Assembly: GCF_003967015.1 (NCBI RefSeq)
Contig: NZ_AP017560.1
Coordinates: 372,001 to 436,000, forward strand
Length of the DNA stretch: 64,000 bases
Direction of reading: 5' to 3'
Source: Pseudanabaena sp. ABRG5-3
GTDB taxonomy: Bacteria; Cyanobacteriota; Cyanobacteriia; Pseudanabaenales; Pseudanabaenaceae
The translations under genes and the position numbers were made by a program. How positions within the stretch are numbered: position 1 is the stretch's first letter; every line of letters begins with the position of its first letter. Below, in pieces: positions 17,438 to 25,776 of the stretch. Under the pieces are notes generated by a model. It saw only the letters and a program-made list of their open reading frames with translations. It did not search any database and had not been told where the DNA came from.

Positions 17438-17869
17438 CTATGGCTTCATGGCATCCGCAGGCTTTTTCATGGCATCCGCAGGTTTATCGCTTTTCATCGC
17501 ATCGTTCTTCATCGCATCAGCAGGCTTATCGCTTTTCATTGCATCATTTTTCATGGCATCCGCAGGTTTGTCACTCTTCATTGCGTCATTTTTCATGGCA
17601 TCGCCAGTTTTATCTTTCATCGCGTCATTTTTCATGGCATCCGCAGGCTTATCCTTTTTCATCGCATCATTCTTCATGGCATCGCCAGTTTTATCCTTCA
17701 TCGCATCACCTTTCATTGCGTCATTTTTCATCGCATCAGTAGGCTTTGTCGCGGGAGTAGATTGGACTGTGGGCGTGGATTGCTCAGTAGGAGTGGATGT
17801 AGCGGTACAGGAAACAAGTCCAGTGGTCAGAGCCAAACCAGCAATCAGTCCAAGAAATTTGTAGTTCAT
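17438..17869 (-). CDS. MXKDX-repeat lipoprotein
   Basis: A 143-residue secreted lipoprotein. The signal peptide MNYKFLGLIAGLALTTGLVSC ends in the lipobox LVSC. After a Thr/Ser/Pro-rich linker the remaining 100 residues are repeats of the type DAMKNDAMK, DAMKSDKPA and DAMKDKTG, as in pentapeptide MXKDX-repeat proteins. It is rich in Met, Lys and Asp with no globular domain. It is 88 bases upstream of the thioredoxin-like gene on the same strand. A role in cation or metal binding or as a sacrificial methionine pool is only a guess. The repeats make long false open frames on the opposite strand. Confidence 0.82.
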   Translation of the reverse strand: MNYKFLGLIAGLALTTGLVSCTATSTPTEQSTPTVQSTPATKPTDAMKNDAMKGDAMKDKTGDAMKNDAMKKDKPADAMKNDAMKDKTGDAMKNDAMKSDKPADAMKNDAMKSDKPADAMKNDAMKSDKPADAMKKPADAMKP

Positions 17870-18212
17870 TTTTATTTGCTCGCATTCAATAAGAAGTTCT
17901 GAATAGCAACCTTTGTTTGGTTCACTTATTTGATATACGGATCAGTTCAAAAATTGGATGAAGCCAACTCAAAAAATTTGCCACAATTCCCACAATTCCC
18001 ACAATAAAGATCTAGTTGTAATCAACGCCATTTTTCGCTGTGCCTCGCGAAGCTCGGCGCAAATAGCTACGAACTCACGTTAATCAAGAGGCTAGTTTGG
18101 ATTCCTACTACTGTTTAAAACAACCTAAAAATCCGTAGGAATTCTTATGATTTCATGGTAAACAGATGAAAATATGACATACTAATTCACTATTGCTATA
18201 AAGAGGGAGTTT
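17870..18212. other. Intergenic region with short tandem repeat and hairpin relic
   Basis: The divergent promoters of the lipoprotein and the downstream membrane protein must lie here. It includes three tandem copies of CCACAATTC-like units (about 17982-18005), an imperfect hairpin with apex GCGAAGC around 18038-18060 and, at 18070-18081, the inverted 12-mer AACGTGAGTTCG, which is identical to the terminus of the element at 25777. This suggests a decayed copy of that element. Confidence 0.55.
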
Positions 18213-19142
18213 ATGAGGGCAGTAGCACAGCGATCAATCGGAGAAAAGTTTCAAGATACTCTCTTTCTTCTCAAGAATACTTATTCACTGTTAGGTCGAA
18301 ATCCTGCATTATTAAAGCCTGTAACGCAAATCATTTTCGTATCCCTCATTCTTACCACCCTATTCTGGGGATCAATACTATCTTTATTTCTACTAACTAA
18401 GACTGTTGCCGTCGGACTAGTGGGAATTCTGATCACATTTATCATCTACTTTTGGAGCTTCTTCTACTTTACAGAACTAAAGCTCCGTCTGAGTTGGCTA
18501 GCCTGCACCACAGCCTGTGGTACAAAACCCGCCTTTGAGCAATCCCAGAGGATGGCTGATAGCGTGGGTGACAAAATTCGACTCATTGCTTTTATCGATA
18601 TGTTTTTCAAATACCTTGGCTCTCTTCGCAATACAGAGGAACAGGGAATCTGGGAAGCTATCAAAAGTTTCCTCATTAACCTGATCATTGAGGGTGCTAT
18701 CGAAGTCTGGGATTTAGTGAATCACTATCTCATTCCTGCGATCGCCATAGATCGATTGACACTCAAAGCCGCCGTAGTCCAGATTAAAGATCTGCGAAAT
18801 CACGTACCTTCCGTTTTAATGGGTGTGTTTGGCATTGATTTTGTCGGGGATGTCATCGCTTGGATCGTCGCACCTATGTACGGAATTCTCATTGCGATCG
18901 CTTTTGGAGTAGTTTATCTACTTCATGTTACGAATCCGCAGGTAATGGCAACCATTATTATTTTGCTTATCTATATAGGAGTAATATCGCATCAGATTCT
19001 TGCTGCTATCATCGAAGCCACAAAAATCATCTATTTCACCTTGTTTTACACAGTACTGCGTCATGGTGATCAACTAGACACTGACATGAAACAGAAAGCA
19101 AATGCATTTTTGAAATTCAATGATGCTGTTAAGTATTCCTAA
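18213..19142 (+). CDS. Multi-pass membrane protein of unknown function
   Basis: A 309-residue protein with about six hydrophobic segments, including LILTTLFWGSILSLFLLT, VGLVGILITFIIYFW, IAWIVAPMYGILIAIAFGVVYLL and VMATIIILLIYIGVISHQIL. The hydrophilic N-terminus (AQRSIGEKFQDTLFLLKNTY) is presumably cytoplasmic. I do not recognise the family. A good ribosome site (GAGGGAG) lies 5 bases before the ATG. It stands alone, convergent with the anti-sigma gene across a hairpin. Confidence 0.75.
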   Translation: MRAVAQRSIGEKFQDTLFLLKNTYSLLGRNPALLKPVTQIIFVSLILTTLFWGSILSLFLLTKTVAVGLVGILITFIIYFWSFFYFTELKLRLSWLACTTACGTKPAFEQSQRMADSVGDKIRLIAFIDMFFKYLGSLRNTEEQGIWEAIKSFLINLIIEGAIEVWDLVNHYLIPAIAIDRLTLKAAVVQIKDLRNHVPSVLMGVFGIDFVGDVIAWIVAPMYGILIAIAFGVVYLLHVTNPQVMATIIILLIYIGVISHQILAAIIEATKIIYFTLFYTVLRHGDQLDTDMKQKANAFLKFNDAVKYS

Positions 19143-19153
19143 ATTTACCGTAT

Positions 19154-19190
19154 ATAGCTGATAGCGTCGCAAAGCGACGCTATCAGCTAT
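19154..19190. terminator. Bidirectional hairpin terminator
   Basis: Perfect 17-bp arms (19154-19170 and 19174-19190) with apex GC-AAA-GC between the convergent membrane protein and anti-sigma genes, only 3 bases from the latter's stop codon. It lacks a long T tract. Confidence 0.65.
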
Positions 19191-19192
19191 TA

Positions 19193-20011
19193 TTAAACTT
19201 CTCCTTTCATGACCATTTCGCCAGTGGGTTCAGGCATATCTTTATTTGGCTCAATAGTAATGATGAGGGTGTTAGACTGCTTGAGAGCGCTGCCTAATGG
19301 CACTTTCAAAAATACATTCCCCTGTGCATCAGGTCGGAACTGAGCACAATCAATCTTCTTGCCATCAACGATCGCCCAAAGTCGATAGCTATTTTCTTGG
19401 GGAATCGGCATGAGATTTTGGATATTGATCATGGCTGTTTTTTCCATAGGCGCAATCATCACACTGCCCGTCGCCGCAGGAATTGCCCCCATGCCTTTGA
19501 GGGAAATCATACGATTGTCCGCCGCTTGCAATAGCGCGATCGCCTGTTTATATTTTTGCAGTTCTATCTGATTGGTCGCGATTTGTTGACGCATTTGGTA
19601 ATTATCCAAGCCCAAACCAATGATCGCGATCGCCCCAATACTGCCTAAACCAATCCCCAATAATTTCCAGAAATTTTGACGACGCGATACTTGTTTAGCG
19701 TCTGGTGCTAGGGGATCAATTAACGGATCTAGAGAATCAGCAAGATCATTAGTGAACTGCTCGGCTACAGGGATTGCCGCCGCCGCAATGCGATCGCGTA
19801 AATTTGGCGCAGGATGCGAAGCATTTAAACTCAAGGGTAGTAGAGCTAATGTTTCTTGTAAGCGATCTATTTCTTGAATGATTTCAGGATGTTCAAGGAT
19901 CAATTGCTGCATTTGCGTTACTTCTTCTGTGGTCAAATCCCCCAAGACATAACCTGCTAATAGCTCTTCCCATTCATGGGGATAATTTAGCTGTGACATA
20001 ATAACTTTCAC
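19193..20011 (-). CDS. Membrane-anchored anti-sigma factor (RskA-like)
   Basis: A 272-residue (268 from the second start) anti-sigma factor. The N-terminal domain has EWEELLAGYVLGDLTTEEVTQMQQLI, typical of the zinc-less anti-sigma domain. One membrane helix follows at about 117-138 (LLGIGLGSIGAIAIIGLGL). The outer C-terminal part is the RskA-type domain (YRLWAIVDGKKIDCAQF, LIITIEPNKDMPEPTGE). It should hold the ECF sigma factor encoded upstream at the membrane. A GTG at 20011 overlaps the sigma stop codon (GTGA), but ATG at 19999 with GGAG upstream is the better placed start. Confidence 0.87.
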   Translation of the reverse strand: MKVIMSQLNYPHEWEELLAGYVLGDLTTEEVTQMQQLILEHPEIIQEIDRLQETLALLPLSLNASHPAPNLRDRIAAAAIPVAEQFTNDLADSLDPLIDPLAPDAKQVSRRQNFWKLLGIGLGSIGAIAIIGLGLDNYQMRQQIATNQIELQKYKQAIALLQAADNRMISLKGMGAIPAATGSVMIAPMEKTAMINIQNLMPIPQENSYRLWAIVDGKKIDCAQFRPDAQGNVFLKVPLGSALKQSNTLIITIEPNKDMPEPTGEMVMKGEV

Positions 20012-20574
20012 TCCAGCGAATCTTTCAAACTTTCTCTCAATCGAATCAACCCATTACGCGCCCAAGATTTCACCGTTCCCAAAGGTGTATCAAGAGCTTT
20101 GGCAATTTCCGTTTGGCTGAGTCCATCAAAATATGCCATTTCTAGAACTTGGCGATGCTTGTCGGGCAAATCGGCAAGGGCGGCTTTTACTTTTTCTGAG
20201 CGTTCAGAAAGTGAGGCATTTTCCATGAGTGATGAGTTACTGGTGTCATGTTCTGAGGAAATGCTTTGTTCCCATTTTTGGAGATGCTGCTGTTGCGATC
20301 GCGTTTTGCGAATGCGATCAATAGCTCGCGATCGCGTCAACACCGACAAAAAAGCGGCGATCGATCCGCGTTTACTGTCATAGGTAATATTGCGACTGAG
20401 CAGGATAAAGATCTCTTGGGTGAGATCCTCCGCTTCTTGCGGATTGCCCAAGATTCTGAGAGAGAGGCGATACACTAGCTCGCCATAGCGATCGTAAAAG
20501 ATGCCAAAAGCCTGACTGCTTCCAGATCGCCAAGCCTGCAATACTTCCACATCAGTTTGCTCTGAGATTTTCAT
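20008..20574 (-). CDS. ECF-type RNA polymerase sigma factor
   Basis: A 188-residue sigma-70 family factor with only regions 2 and 4. Region 2 reads YRLSLRILGNPQEAEDLTQEIFILL, and region 4 reads LPDKHRQVLEMAYFDGLSQTEIAKAL followed by the helix-turn-helix TPLGTVKSWARNGLIRLRE. It forms a translationally coupled pair with the anti-sigma gene downstream, the usual arrangement for a factor released by an envelope signal. The promoter region just upstream is crowded by a 92-bp repeat that starts 27 bases before the ATG. Confidence 0.92.
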   Translation of the reverse strand: MKISEQTDVEVLQAWRSGSSQAFGIFYDRYGELVYRLSLRILGNPQEAEDLTQEIFILLSRNITYDSKRGSIAAFLSVLTRSRAIDRIRKTRSQQQHLQKWEQSISSEHDTSNSSLMENASLSERSEKVKAALADLPDKHRQVLEMAYFDGLSQTEIAKALDTPLGTVKSWARNGLIRLRESLKDSLE

Positions 20575-20601
20575 AGGATCATAGAAATATCGGTGGTAAG
20601 G

Positions 20602-20693
20602 GTTCTGCGATTTAATAAAGAATCAAATTTTTTGTGATGCGGCGAAGCCGCATCACAAAAAATCGGTTCCTTATTCTTCTGCATGTCCCTAAG
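20602..20693. repeat. 92-bp repeat, copy 1
   Basis: Runs from gttctgcgatttaataa to gcatgtccctaag and recurs as 20755-20846 with few changes. The inner hairpin has 17-bp perfect arms (20627-20643 and 20647-20663) and apex GC-GAA-GC. Confidence 0.85.
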
Positions 20694-20754
20694 CGCAAGC
20701 TGTAATATACATACGCATCCTAAGCGAAAATGGATGAATTGAAAATCAGTAAGA

Positions 20755-20846
20755 GTTCTGCGATTTAATAAGGAACCAAATTTTTTGTGATGCGGCTTCG
20801 CCGCATCACAAAAAATCGGTTCCCTATTTTCCTGCATGTCCCTAAG
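20755..20846. repeat. 92-bp repeat, copy 2
   Basis: Direct repeat of 20602-20693, 153 bases downstream. The inner hairpin arms are the same (20780-20796 and 20800-20816), but the apex is GC-TTC-GC, the reverse complement of copy 1. The hairpin head therefore appears inverted relative to the flanks. Confidence 0.85.
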
Positions 20847-20907
20847 TAGGTGGGGCGCAAGATGCTACTCCTCCGAATCAGTAAACCTGTATCAAGAATC
20901 ACAACTT

Positions 20908-22287
20908 ATGTTTTTGAATCATGCGATCGCCTATCAGCTAGGTTGGCATCTCCCTGCACCACTACTGGCAACTACCGCAGCAGAAAATTCACCAATAATC
21001 CTGTCTGGGGTATTGCTGACCCTTGTAATTATCTATATAGCTAGCAAAGTTGGTAGTGAAGTTGCTAAGCGTTTAGATCTTCCTCCTGTTTTGGGCGAAC
21101 TTGTGGCTGGTGTGATCGTGGGCGTATCAGCCTTGCATTTAGTGCTTTTCCCTGAAGGTGGCTTCACCGCATCGGATTCACTGATCATGACTGTACTTCA
21201 GACCCTAAATCAACTCACACCCGAAGCTGCTCACAGTATATTTGATTCTCAAAGTGAGGTAATTTCGGTACTCGCAGAGTTAGGCGTGATCATCCTTCTC
21301 TTTGAGATTGGCTTAGAGTCAGACCTGCGTCAACTCAAAGAGGTGGGTATTCAAGCAATTGTTGTCGCCTGTGTCGGTGTGGCGGTTCCCTTTGCCGCAG
21401 GTACGATTGGACTGATGTACTTTTTTCATGTGGCGGCGATTCCTGCCATCTTTGCTGGAGCAGCCCTGACTGCGACAAGTATCGGGATTACTTCCAAGGT
21501 TTTAGCAGAACTCGGTCAACTGAAATCTAAGGAAGGACAGATCATTGTTGGGGCAGCCGTTATTGATGATGTTTTAGGGATCATTGTTTTGGCAGTCGTC
21601 GCGAGTTTAGCGAAAAAAGGGGAAGTAGATATTGCCAATGTGGTTTATCTGATCGTTAGTGCTGTTACGTTTTTGTTGGGTGCAATTTTCTTGGGTGGCA
21701 TTTTCAATAAAACCTTTGTGGCACTGGTCGATAAACTGAAAACTCGCGGCAATATCATTATTCCCGCCTTTATTTTTGCTTTCATGATGGCATTCATCGG
21801 TAATGCCATTCATCTAGAAGCGATCTTGGGTGCATTTGCGGCGGGTCTAGTGCTAGATGAAAGTGATGCTCGTAAAGAATTAGATGAACTAATCAAACCC
21901 ATCGCCGATTTAATTGTCCCCATTTTCTTTGTCACCGTTGGTGCGAGAGCCGATTTGGGCGTGTTAAATCCTGCGATTCCCGAAAATCGTGCTGGTTTAT
22001 TGATTGCAATTTTCCTAGTCTTAGTCGCGATCGCTGGCAAACTGGTCACAGGTTGGGCAGTCTTTGGCATCCCTAATATCAATCGAGTGGCGATCGGTGT
22101 GGGCATGATTCCCCGTGGCGAGGTGGGGCTGGTATTTGCAGGCATTGGTTCCGCCAGTGGCGTTCTCAGCAAACCCTTAGAAGTCTCGATCATCATCATG
22201 GTCATTCTCACCACCTTCTTAGCCCCACCATTTCTGCGTGTCGCCTTTGGACAGACCCAAGAAAGTCCTGCCAATGTCAATAGCTAA
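20908..22287 (+). CDS. CPA2-type cation/proton antiporter
   Basis: A 459-residue sodium or potassium/proton antiporter of the CPA2 family, resembling cyanobacterial NhaS3. About 12 membrane helices are visible. The exchanger core has PPVLGELVAGVIVG, LLFEIGLESDLRQLKEVG, GAAVIDDVLGIIVLAVVAS with the paired aspartates of the ion site, and VPIFFVTVGARADL. No C-terminal TrkA-N domain follows, which argues against a KefB-type channel. The longer open frame begins at an ATG inside the 92-bp repeat (20836) and gives an unrelated 24-residue leader, so ATG at 20908 is preferred. Confidence 0.87.
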   Translation: MFLNHAIAYQLGWHLPAPLLATTAAENSPIILSGVLLTLVIIYIASKVGSEVAKRLDLPPVLGELVAGVIVGVSALHLVLFPEGGFTASDSLIMTVLQTLNQLTPEAAHSIFDSQSEVISVLAELGVIILLFEIGLESDLRQLKEVGIQAIVVACVGVAVPFAAGTIGLMYFFHVAAIPAIFAGAALTATSIGITSKVLAELGQLKSKEGQIIVGAAVIDDVLGIIVLAVVASLAKKGEVDIANVVYLIVSAVTFLLGAIFLGGIFNKTFVALVDKLKTRGNIIIPAFIFAFMMAFIGNAIHLEAILGAFAAGLVLDESDARKELDELIKPIADLIVPIFFVTVGARADLGVLNPAIPENRAGLLIAIFLVLVAIAGKLVTGWAVFGIPNINRVAIGVGMIPRGEVGLVFAGIGSASGVLSKPLEVSIIIMVILTTFLAPPFLRVAFGQTQESPANVNS

Positions 22288-22298
22288 TAGCAATTAAT

Positions 22299-22341
22299 CA
22301 AATTGTTTGTGGCGCGGCGAAGCCGCGCCACAAACAATTTG
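22299..22341. terminator. Hairpin downstream of antiporter gene
   Basis: Perfect 20-bp arms (22299-22318 and 22322-22341), apex GC-GAA-GC. Member of the GC-NNN-GC palindrome population. Confidence 0.7.
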
Positions 22342-22373
22342 GTTTGCCCCTTACAGGTTGTTGAGGCTTAAAT

Positions 22374-22413
22374 TAATTTTTAGAAGCACGGCAAAGCCGC
22401 GCTTTTAAAAATT
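22374..22413. repeat. Imperfect hairpin, apex GC-AAA-GC
   Basis: Left arm ends gcacggc and right arm begins gccgcgc, with one mismatch and one G-T pair over about 18 bp. It lies 33 bases after the preceding hairpin and upstream of the MpaB-like gene. Confidence 0.6.
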
Positions 22414-22497
22414 TCTCGTCAGCGTACAGCGCTATAATACGATAATTAAATGAAATCGTTCTAAGATAATCCTTTCAAGATAGTAGGGACTGAAAGC

Positions 22498-23358
22498 ATG
22501 GCAAGAAAACAAATTACAGAACGTATCACCCATCTCGATCCCCAAAAAGACTGTCAAGAAATCATGTTTTTGCTTACTTGCCATGTCTTCCCTTGGGATA
22601 TTGAGCGTGCTCTTGAATTCGCTCTTTTCCGTACCTATGCCATCCCTACTATTTCTTCCCTCATAGTCAAGACAGGGGAGTTTCAAAAGCGTCCTCATAA
22701 ACGCTATGACGACACTCAACTGCTCTTGGCAGAAATTACCGAAAATGGCTATGACAGCGATCGCGGGAAGAAAGCTTTAAATCGCATGAATCAAATGCAT
22801 GGACGATTTCCGATTAGTAATGACGACTTTCTCTATGTTCTCAGTACTTTGACTTATGAGCCAATTCGGTGGATTGAAAAATATGGCTGGCGATCGCTAA
22901 CACGCAATGAGCAACTGGCTTGTTTTTACTTCTATAGAGAAATGGGGCATCGAATGCATATTCGCGATATTCCTGAAAGTTATGAAGAATTTGAACAGTT
23001 TAACCGTGACTATGAGCAGACAAATTTTGTCCTTGCCTCTTCAAATCCTGTCATTGCCAAAGTTACGGTCAATTTATTTTTAAGTTTTTACTTACCCCGT
23101 TTATTTTGGTCACTAGGCAAACCATTAATTTATGCTGCCATCGACAATCATTTACTAGAGGTGCTCGATCTCCCCTCTCCACCCAAATTTCTCAGGGAGA
23201 GCATCACAGGTTTATTGCAATTGAGAGGTAAATTTGCAAGATTTTTGCAGGAGCCAAGCAAACCGATTCTGCTCACAGCCCGTAAGCGCCCAACTTATCC
23301 TCAAGGTTACAAACTCGAAGAATTAGGAACCTTTACCCATGCCAATAGGAGTAACTAG
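22498..23358 (+). CDS. MpaB/DUF2236-family oxygenase-like protein
   Basis: A 286-residue helical protein of the DUF2236 family, related to latex-clearing protein and MpaB. Visible family segments are PWDIERALEFALFRTYAIPTI, GRFPISNDDFLYVLSTLTYEP and YFYREMGHRMHI, whose histidines and arginines lie where relatives bind haem. Activity is not established for this branch. ATG at 22498 follows a short leader and a GGGA motif. It is six bases upstream of the TrmJ-like gene, so they are probably cotranscribed, although no functional link is obvious. Confidence 0.8.
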   Translation: MARKQITERITHLDPQKDCQEIMFLLTCHVFPWDIERALEFALFRTYAIPTISSLIVKTGEFQKRPHKRYDDTQLLLAEITENGYDSDRGKKALNRMNQMHGRFPISNDDFLYVLSTLTYEPIRWIEKYGWRSLTRNEQLACFYFYREMGHRMHIRDIPESYEEFEQFNRDYEQTNFVLASSNPVIAKVTVNLFLSFYLPRLFWSLGKPLIYAAIDNHLLEVLDLPSPPKFLRESITGLLQLRGKFARFLQEPSKPILLTARKRPTYPQGYKLEELGTFTHANRSN

Positions 23359-23363
23359 AAAGA

Positions 23364-24104
23364 ATGCGAATTGTGTTAGTAGAGACGGCAGGGGCGCGAA
23401 ACCTTGGCTCTGTGGCAAGGGTAATGAAAAACTTTGGACTGTCAGAATTGTGGTTGGTGAATCCTAAGTGCGATCGCCTTAGTGATGAAGCAATGCAGAT
23501 GGCAGTCCATGCACCTGAAATCTTAGAAAACGCGCACATTGTCGATAGTCTGCCTGAAGCCCTAGTGGGATGTCAAAGAGCGATCGCCACCGCAGGTCGC
23601 ATCGATAAGGGAGACATGAAAGTAACTAGTCCTCCTCAAGGCTTGAGTTGGTTATCACAGGTTGCGACTAGTGCGATTGTCTTTGGTGCAGAGGAGCGTG
23701 GCTTGAGCAATGCCGAAATTCAACATTGCCAACAGGTGCTGCGAATCCCTGTCAATCCCGACTATCCATCGCTAAATTTAGCCCAAGCTGTGGGGGTTTG
23801 TTGCTATCAATGGCAACTACTGCAAGACGATCCCCAAAGTCACGAAAATTTGACTAGCCAAATCGCGCAAGATTTGCTAAAGTCAGCACCCATAGACCTT
23901 GCACCCCGCGAGGATATAGAAGCTTGCTATCAGCAACTTGAAGCAGTACTGCTAAAGATCGGCTATGTTTACCCACATACCGCCGCTCATCGGTTGCGAA
24001 AGTTTCGGAATATCTTCGATCGCGCTAATCTGACTCCATCAGAGGTTGCCATGCTGCGGGGGATTTTGCGGCAAATAAATTGGGCCACGGCTCATCTTGA
24101 TTAA
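23364..24104 (+). CDS. trmJ: TrmJ-like tRNA/rRNA 2'-O-methyltransferase
   Basis: A 246-residue SPOUT-class methyltransferase. It opens with RIVLVETAGARNLGSVARVMKNF and carries the SAM-binding trefoil-knot motifs VFGAEERGLSNAEI and IPVNPDYPSLNLAQAVGVCCYQ, as in TrmJ, which methylates the 2'-OH of residue 32 in tRNA anticodon loops. The C-terminal helices (HRLRKFRNIFDRANL) match the TrmJ dimerisation extension. It starts 6 bases after the MpaB-like gene. Exact target specificity cannot be read from sequence. Confidence 0.87.
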   Translation: MRIVLVETAGARNLGSVARVMKNFGLSELWLVNPKCDRLSDEAMQMAVHAPEILENAHIVDSLPEALVGCQRAIATAGRIDKGDMKVTSPPQGLSWLSQVATSAIVFGAEERGLSNAEIQHCQQVLRIPVNPDYPSLNLAQAVGVCCYQWQLLQDDPQSHENLTSQIAQDLLKSAPIDLAPREDIEACYQQLEAVLLKIGYVYPHTAAHRLRKFRNIFDRANLTPSEVAMLRGILRQINWATAHLD

Positions 24105-24177
24105 ATTTTTCAGGAATCTACACTGTAAATTCTTGAAATCAACTAGAGACATTCTTGAATCGGAGTTACAAATAGCA

Positions 24178-25746
24178 GTGGAACCAAGAAACTTTTCATC
24201 GCCTGACGCTAACGAAAAAAGCCGAGAAGCGCGTCTAAATAAGTTGCGCGAGCGTCGCGCCAAGGCTGTGACAAGCAATAGTGAAGCCTCTGCCCGCCCC
24301 AACATTGGTGGTGACTCCCGACCACGCTTGGTAAGAGAATCAACGCGATCGCCTGAGCCGATCATTGACCCTCGCTTTGACAACCGCAGTTTTGATTATC
24401 GAGGTTCTGAGGGCAAGGTCAAACCATTACCCAATCGCCAAGGCAGAATTGAAGCACGTCCCGACCAGAGACCAGAAAATCGCCCTGATAATCGCACCAC
24501 AGAATTAAGAACTCGCAAAAAAACGCCCAATCGTCCAATTCCCATCAAATCGCCTGCCAAATCTTTAGGATGGCAAGCCCTTCGTTTAGCGATCGCTGGT
24601 GTTGGTTTGAGTGTGATCGCAGGTACAGCCCTCTCCTTTTGGCAAAATCAGCAGTTAAGCCGCGCTAAGGCATCAGTTCCTGAAGTTAGTGCAAAGGAAG
24701 AAGCAAATAAATCTACCCAAGAGCTTGTACCACTAAGCCTCAAGACAGAAGCGACAACACTGGTGAGCAAGATCAAGGAATTAGCCGCCAAAGAAAAGGA
24801 TCTATCAATGCAAATGATGATGGTGGATCTCGACTCTGGCGCATATGTGCAGATTGGGGCAAATCAAGTGATCGCTGCGGCAAGTACGATCAAAACTCCG
24901 CTTCTAGTTGCTTTTTTCCAAGATGTGGATGCTGGCAAAATCAAGCTCGATGAACAACTAGAGATAACCGATGATGTCAAGGTCGGAGAAGCAGGTGATT
25001 TTCAGTTTTTACCAACAGGTACAAAAATCTCCGCTTTAGAAACAGCTACTCAAATGATCATTATCAGTGACAATACTGCCACCAACATGATCATCAAGAG
25101 ATTAGGAGGCAATGCAGCCGTCAATCAACGTTTCAAATCTTGGGGATTAAACAATGTCGTTGTCAACAACAAACTCCCCGATCTGGAGGGAACAAATACC
25201 ATTAGCACCCAAGACATGGTGACATTGCTCGCGATGTTGGATAAAGGTAAGTTACTTGAGCCACGCAGCCGCGATCGCTTTATGGACATCATGCGTCGTC
25301 CTGTGACTAATACCCTCTTACCCAAGGGAATTGGCGAAGAGGCAAGAATTATCCATAAAACTGGTGATATTCGCTCAGCCGTTGGTGATGCAGGGATTGT
25401 CGATATGCCCAATGGTAAACGCTATGCGATCGCCGTCATGGTTAAGCGTCCTGATAACGATCAACGAGCTAATGAGTTAATTCGTCAAATCTCACGGGCA
25501 ACCTACGACTATTTCCTCTCTGGTGGCAAATTGCCTGCAAACAATGCTCCTGCAATTTCCCCCGATTCACCTAACGCGACTAGTTCCAATAACTCCAGTA
25601 CTTCTAACAATCCGACTAATAGTTCTACCAATTCCACAAGCCCTAGCAATGGCGCGACGAGTGTGATTGAAAATATTCAGCTACCTCTACCCAATGCGAA
25701 TCCCAACGCATCCCCATCTCCTAGTGCTTCACCAATCACGCCATAA
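24178..25746 (+). CDS. Membrane-anchored class A beta-lactamase-like serine hydrolase
   Basis: With GTG at 24178 the protein has 522 residues. A basic, proline/arginine-rich cytoplasmic part of about 130 residues is followed by one membrane helix (ALRLAIAGVGLSVIAGTALSFW) and a class A beta-lactamase fold. This has SxxK (STIK; S236, K239), SDN (IISDNTATN), an omega-loop-like DLEGTNTIS and KTG (IIHKTGDIRS). The tail is rich in Asn/Ser/Thr/Pro. Such cyanobacterial proteins may act on cell wall or other substrates and need not confer drug resistance. Open frame extends to a TTG at 24097 overlapping the preceding gene, but GTG with CGGAG upstream is more plausible. Confidence 0.8.
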   Translation: MEPRNFSSPDANEKSREARLNKLRERRAKAVTSNSEASARPNIGGDSRPRLVRESTRSPEPIIDPRFDNRSFDYRGSEGKVKPLPNRQGRIEARPDQRPENRPDNRTTELRTRKKTPNRPIPIKSPAKSLGWQALRLAIAGVGLSVIAGTALSFWQNQQLSRAKASVPEVSAKEEANKSTQELVPLSLKTEATTLVSKIKELAAKEKDLSMQMMMVDLDSGAYVQIGANQVIAAASTIKTPLLVAFFQDVDAGKIKLDEQLEITDDVKVGEAGDFQFLPTGTKISALETATQMIIISDNTATNMIIKRLGGNAAVNQRFKSWGLNNVVVNNKLPDLEGTNTISTQDMVTLLAMLDKGKLLEPRSRDRFMDIMRRPVTNTLLPKGIGEEARIIHKTGDIRSAVGDAGIVDMPNGKRYAIAVMVKRPDNDQRANELIRQISRATYDYFLSGGKLPANNAPAISPDSPNATSSNNSSTSNNPTNSSTNSTSPSNGATSVIENIQLPLPNANPNASPSPSASPITP

Positions 25747-25776
25747 AAAAAAGCCCCGCAAAGCGGGGCTTTTTTT
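25745..25776 (+). terminator. Intrinsic terminator of beta-lactamase-like gene
   Basis: Stem agccccgc/gcggggct (25752-25759 and 25763-25770) with AAA loop, flanked by an A run and followed by six T residues. It overlaps the stop codon. Confidence 0.85.

Noticed and set aside
17390-17902. Long plus-strand frames opposite the MXKDX lipoprotein gene
   Set aside because: They are the complement of its DAMK codon repeats; the minus-strand product has a signal peptide and lipobox.
17982-18005. Short tandem repeats near 18 kb as a CRISPR array
   Set aside because: Units are about 9 bases and contiguous with no spacers; no cas gene is present in the window.
20571-20837. Minus-strand frame of 88 residues covering the tandem repeats
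   Set aside because: It simply translates the two repeat copies and yields internally repeated peptide without family match.
20836-20907. Upstream extension of the antiporter frame beginning at ATG 20836
   Set aside because: This ATG lies inside the 92-bp repeat and the added 24 residues are unlike antiporter N-termini; ATG 20908 gives the normal protein.
24097-24177. TTG start of the beta-lactamase-like frame overlapping the TrmJ-like stop
   Set aside because: The 27 extra residues have no family support and no ribosome site; GTG 24178 with CGGAG upstream is better.
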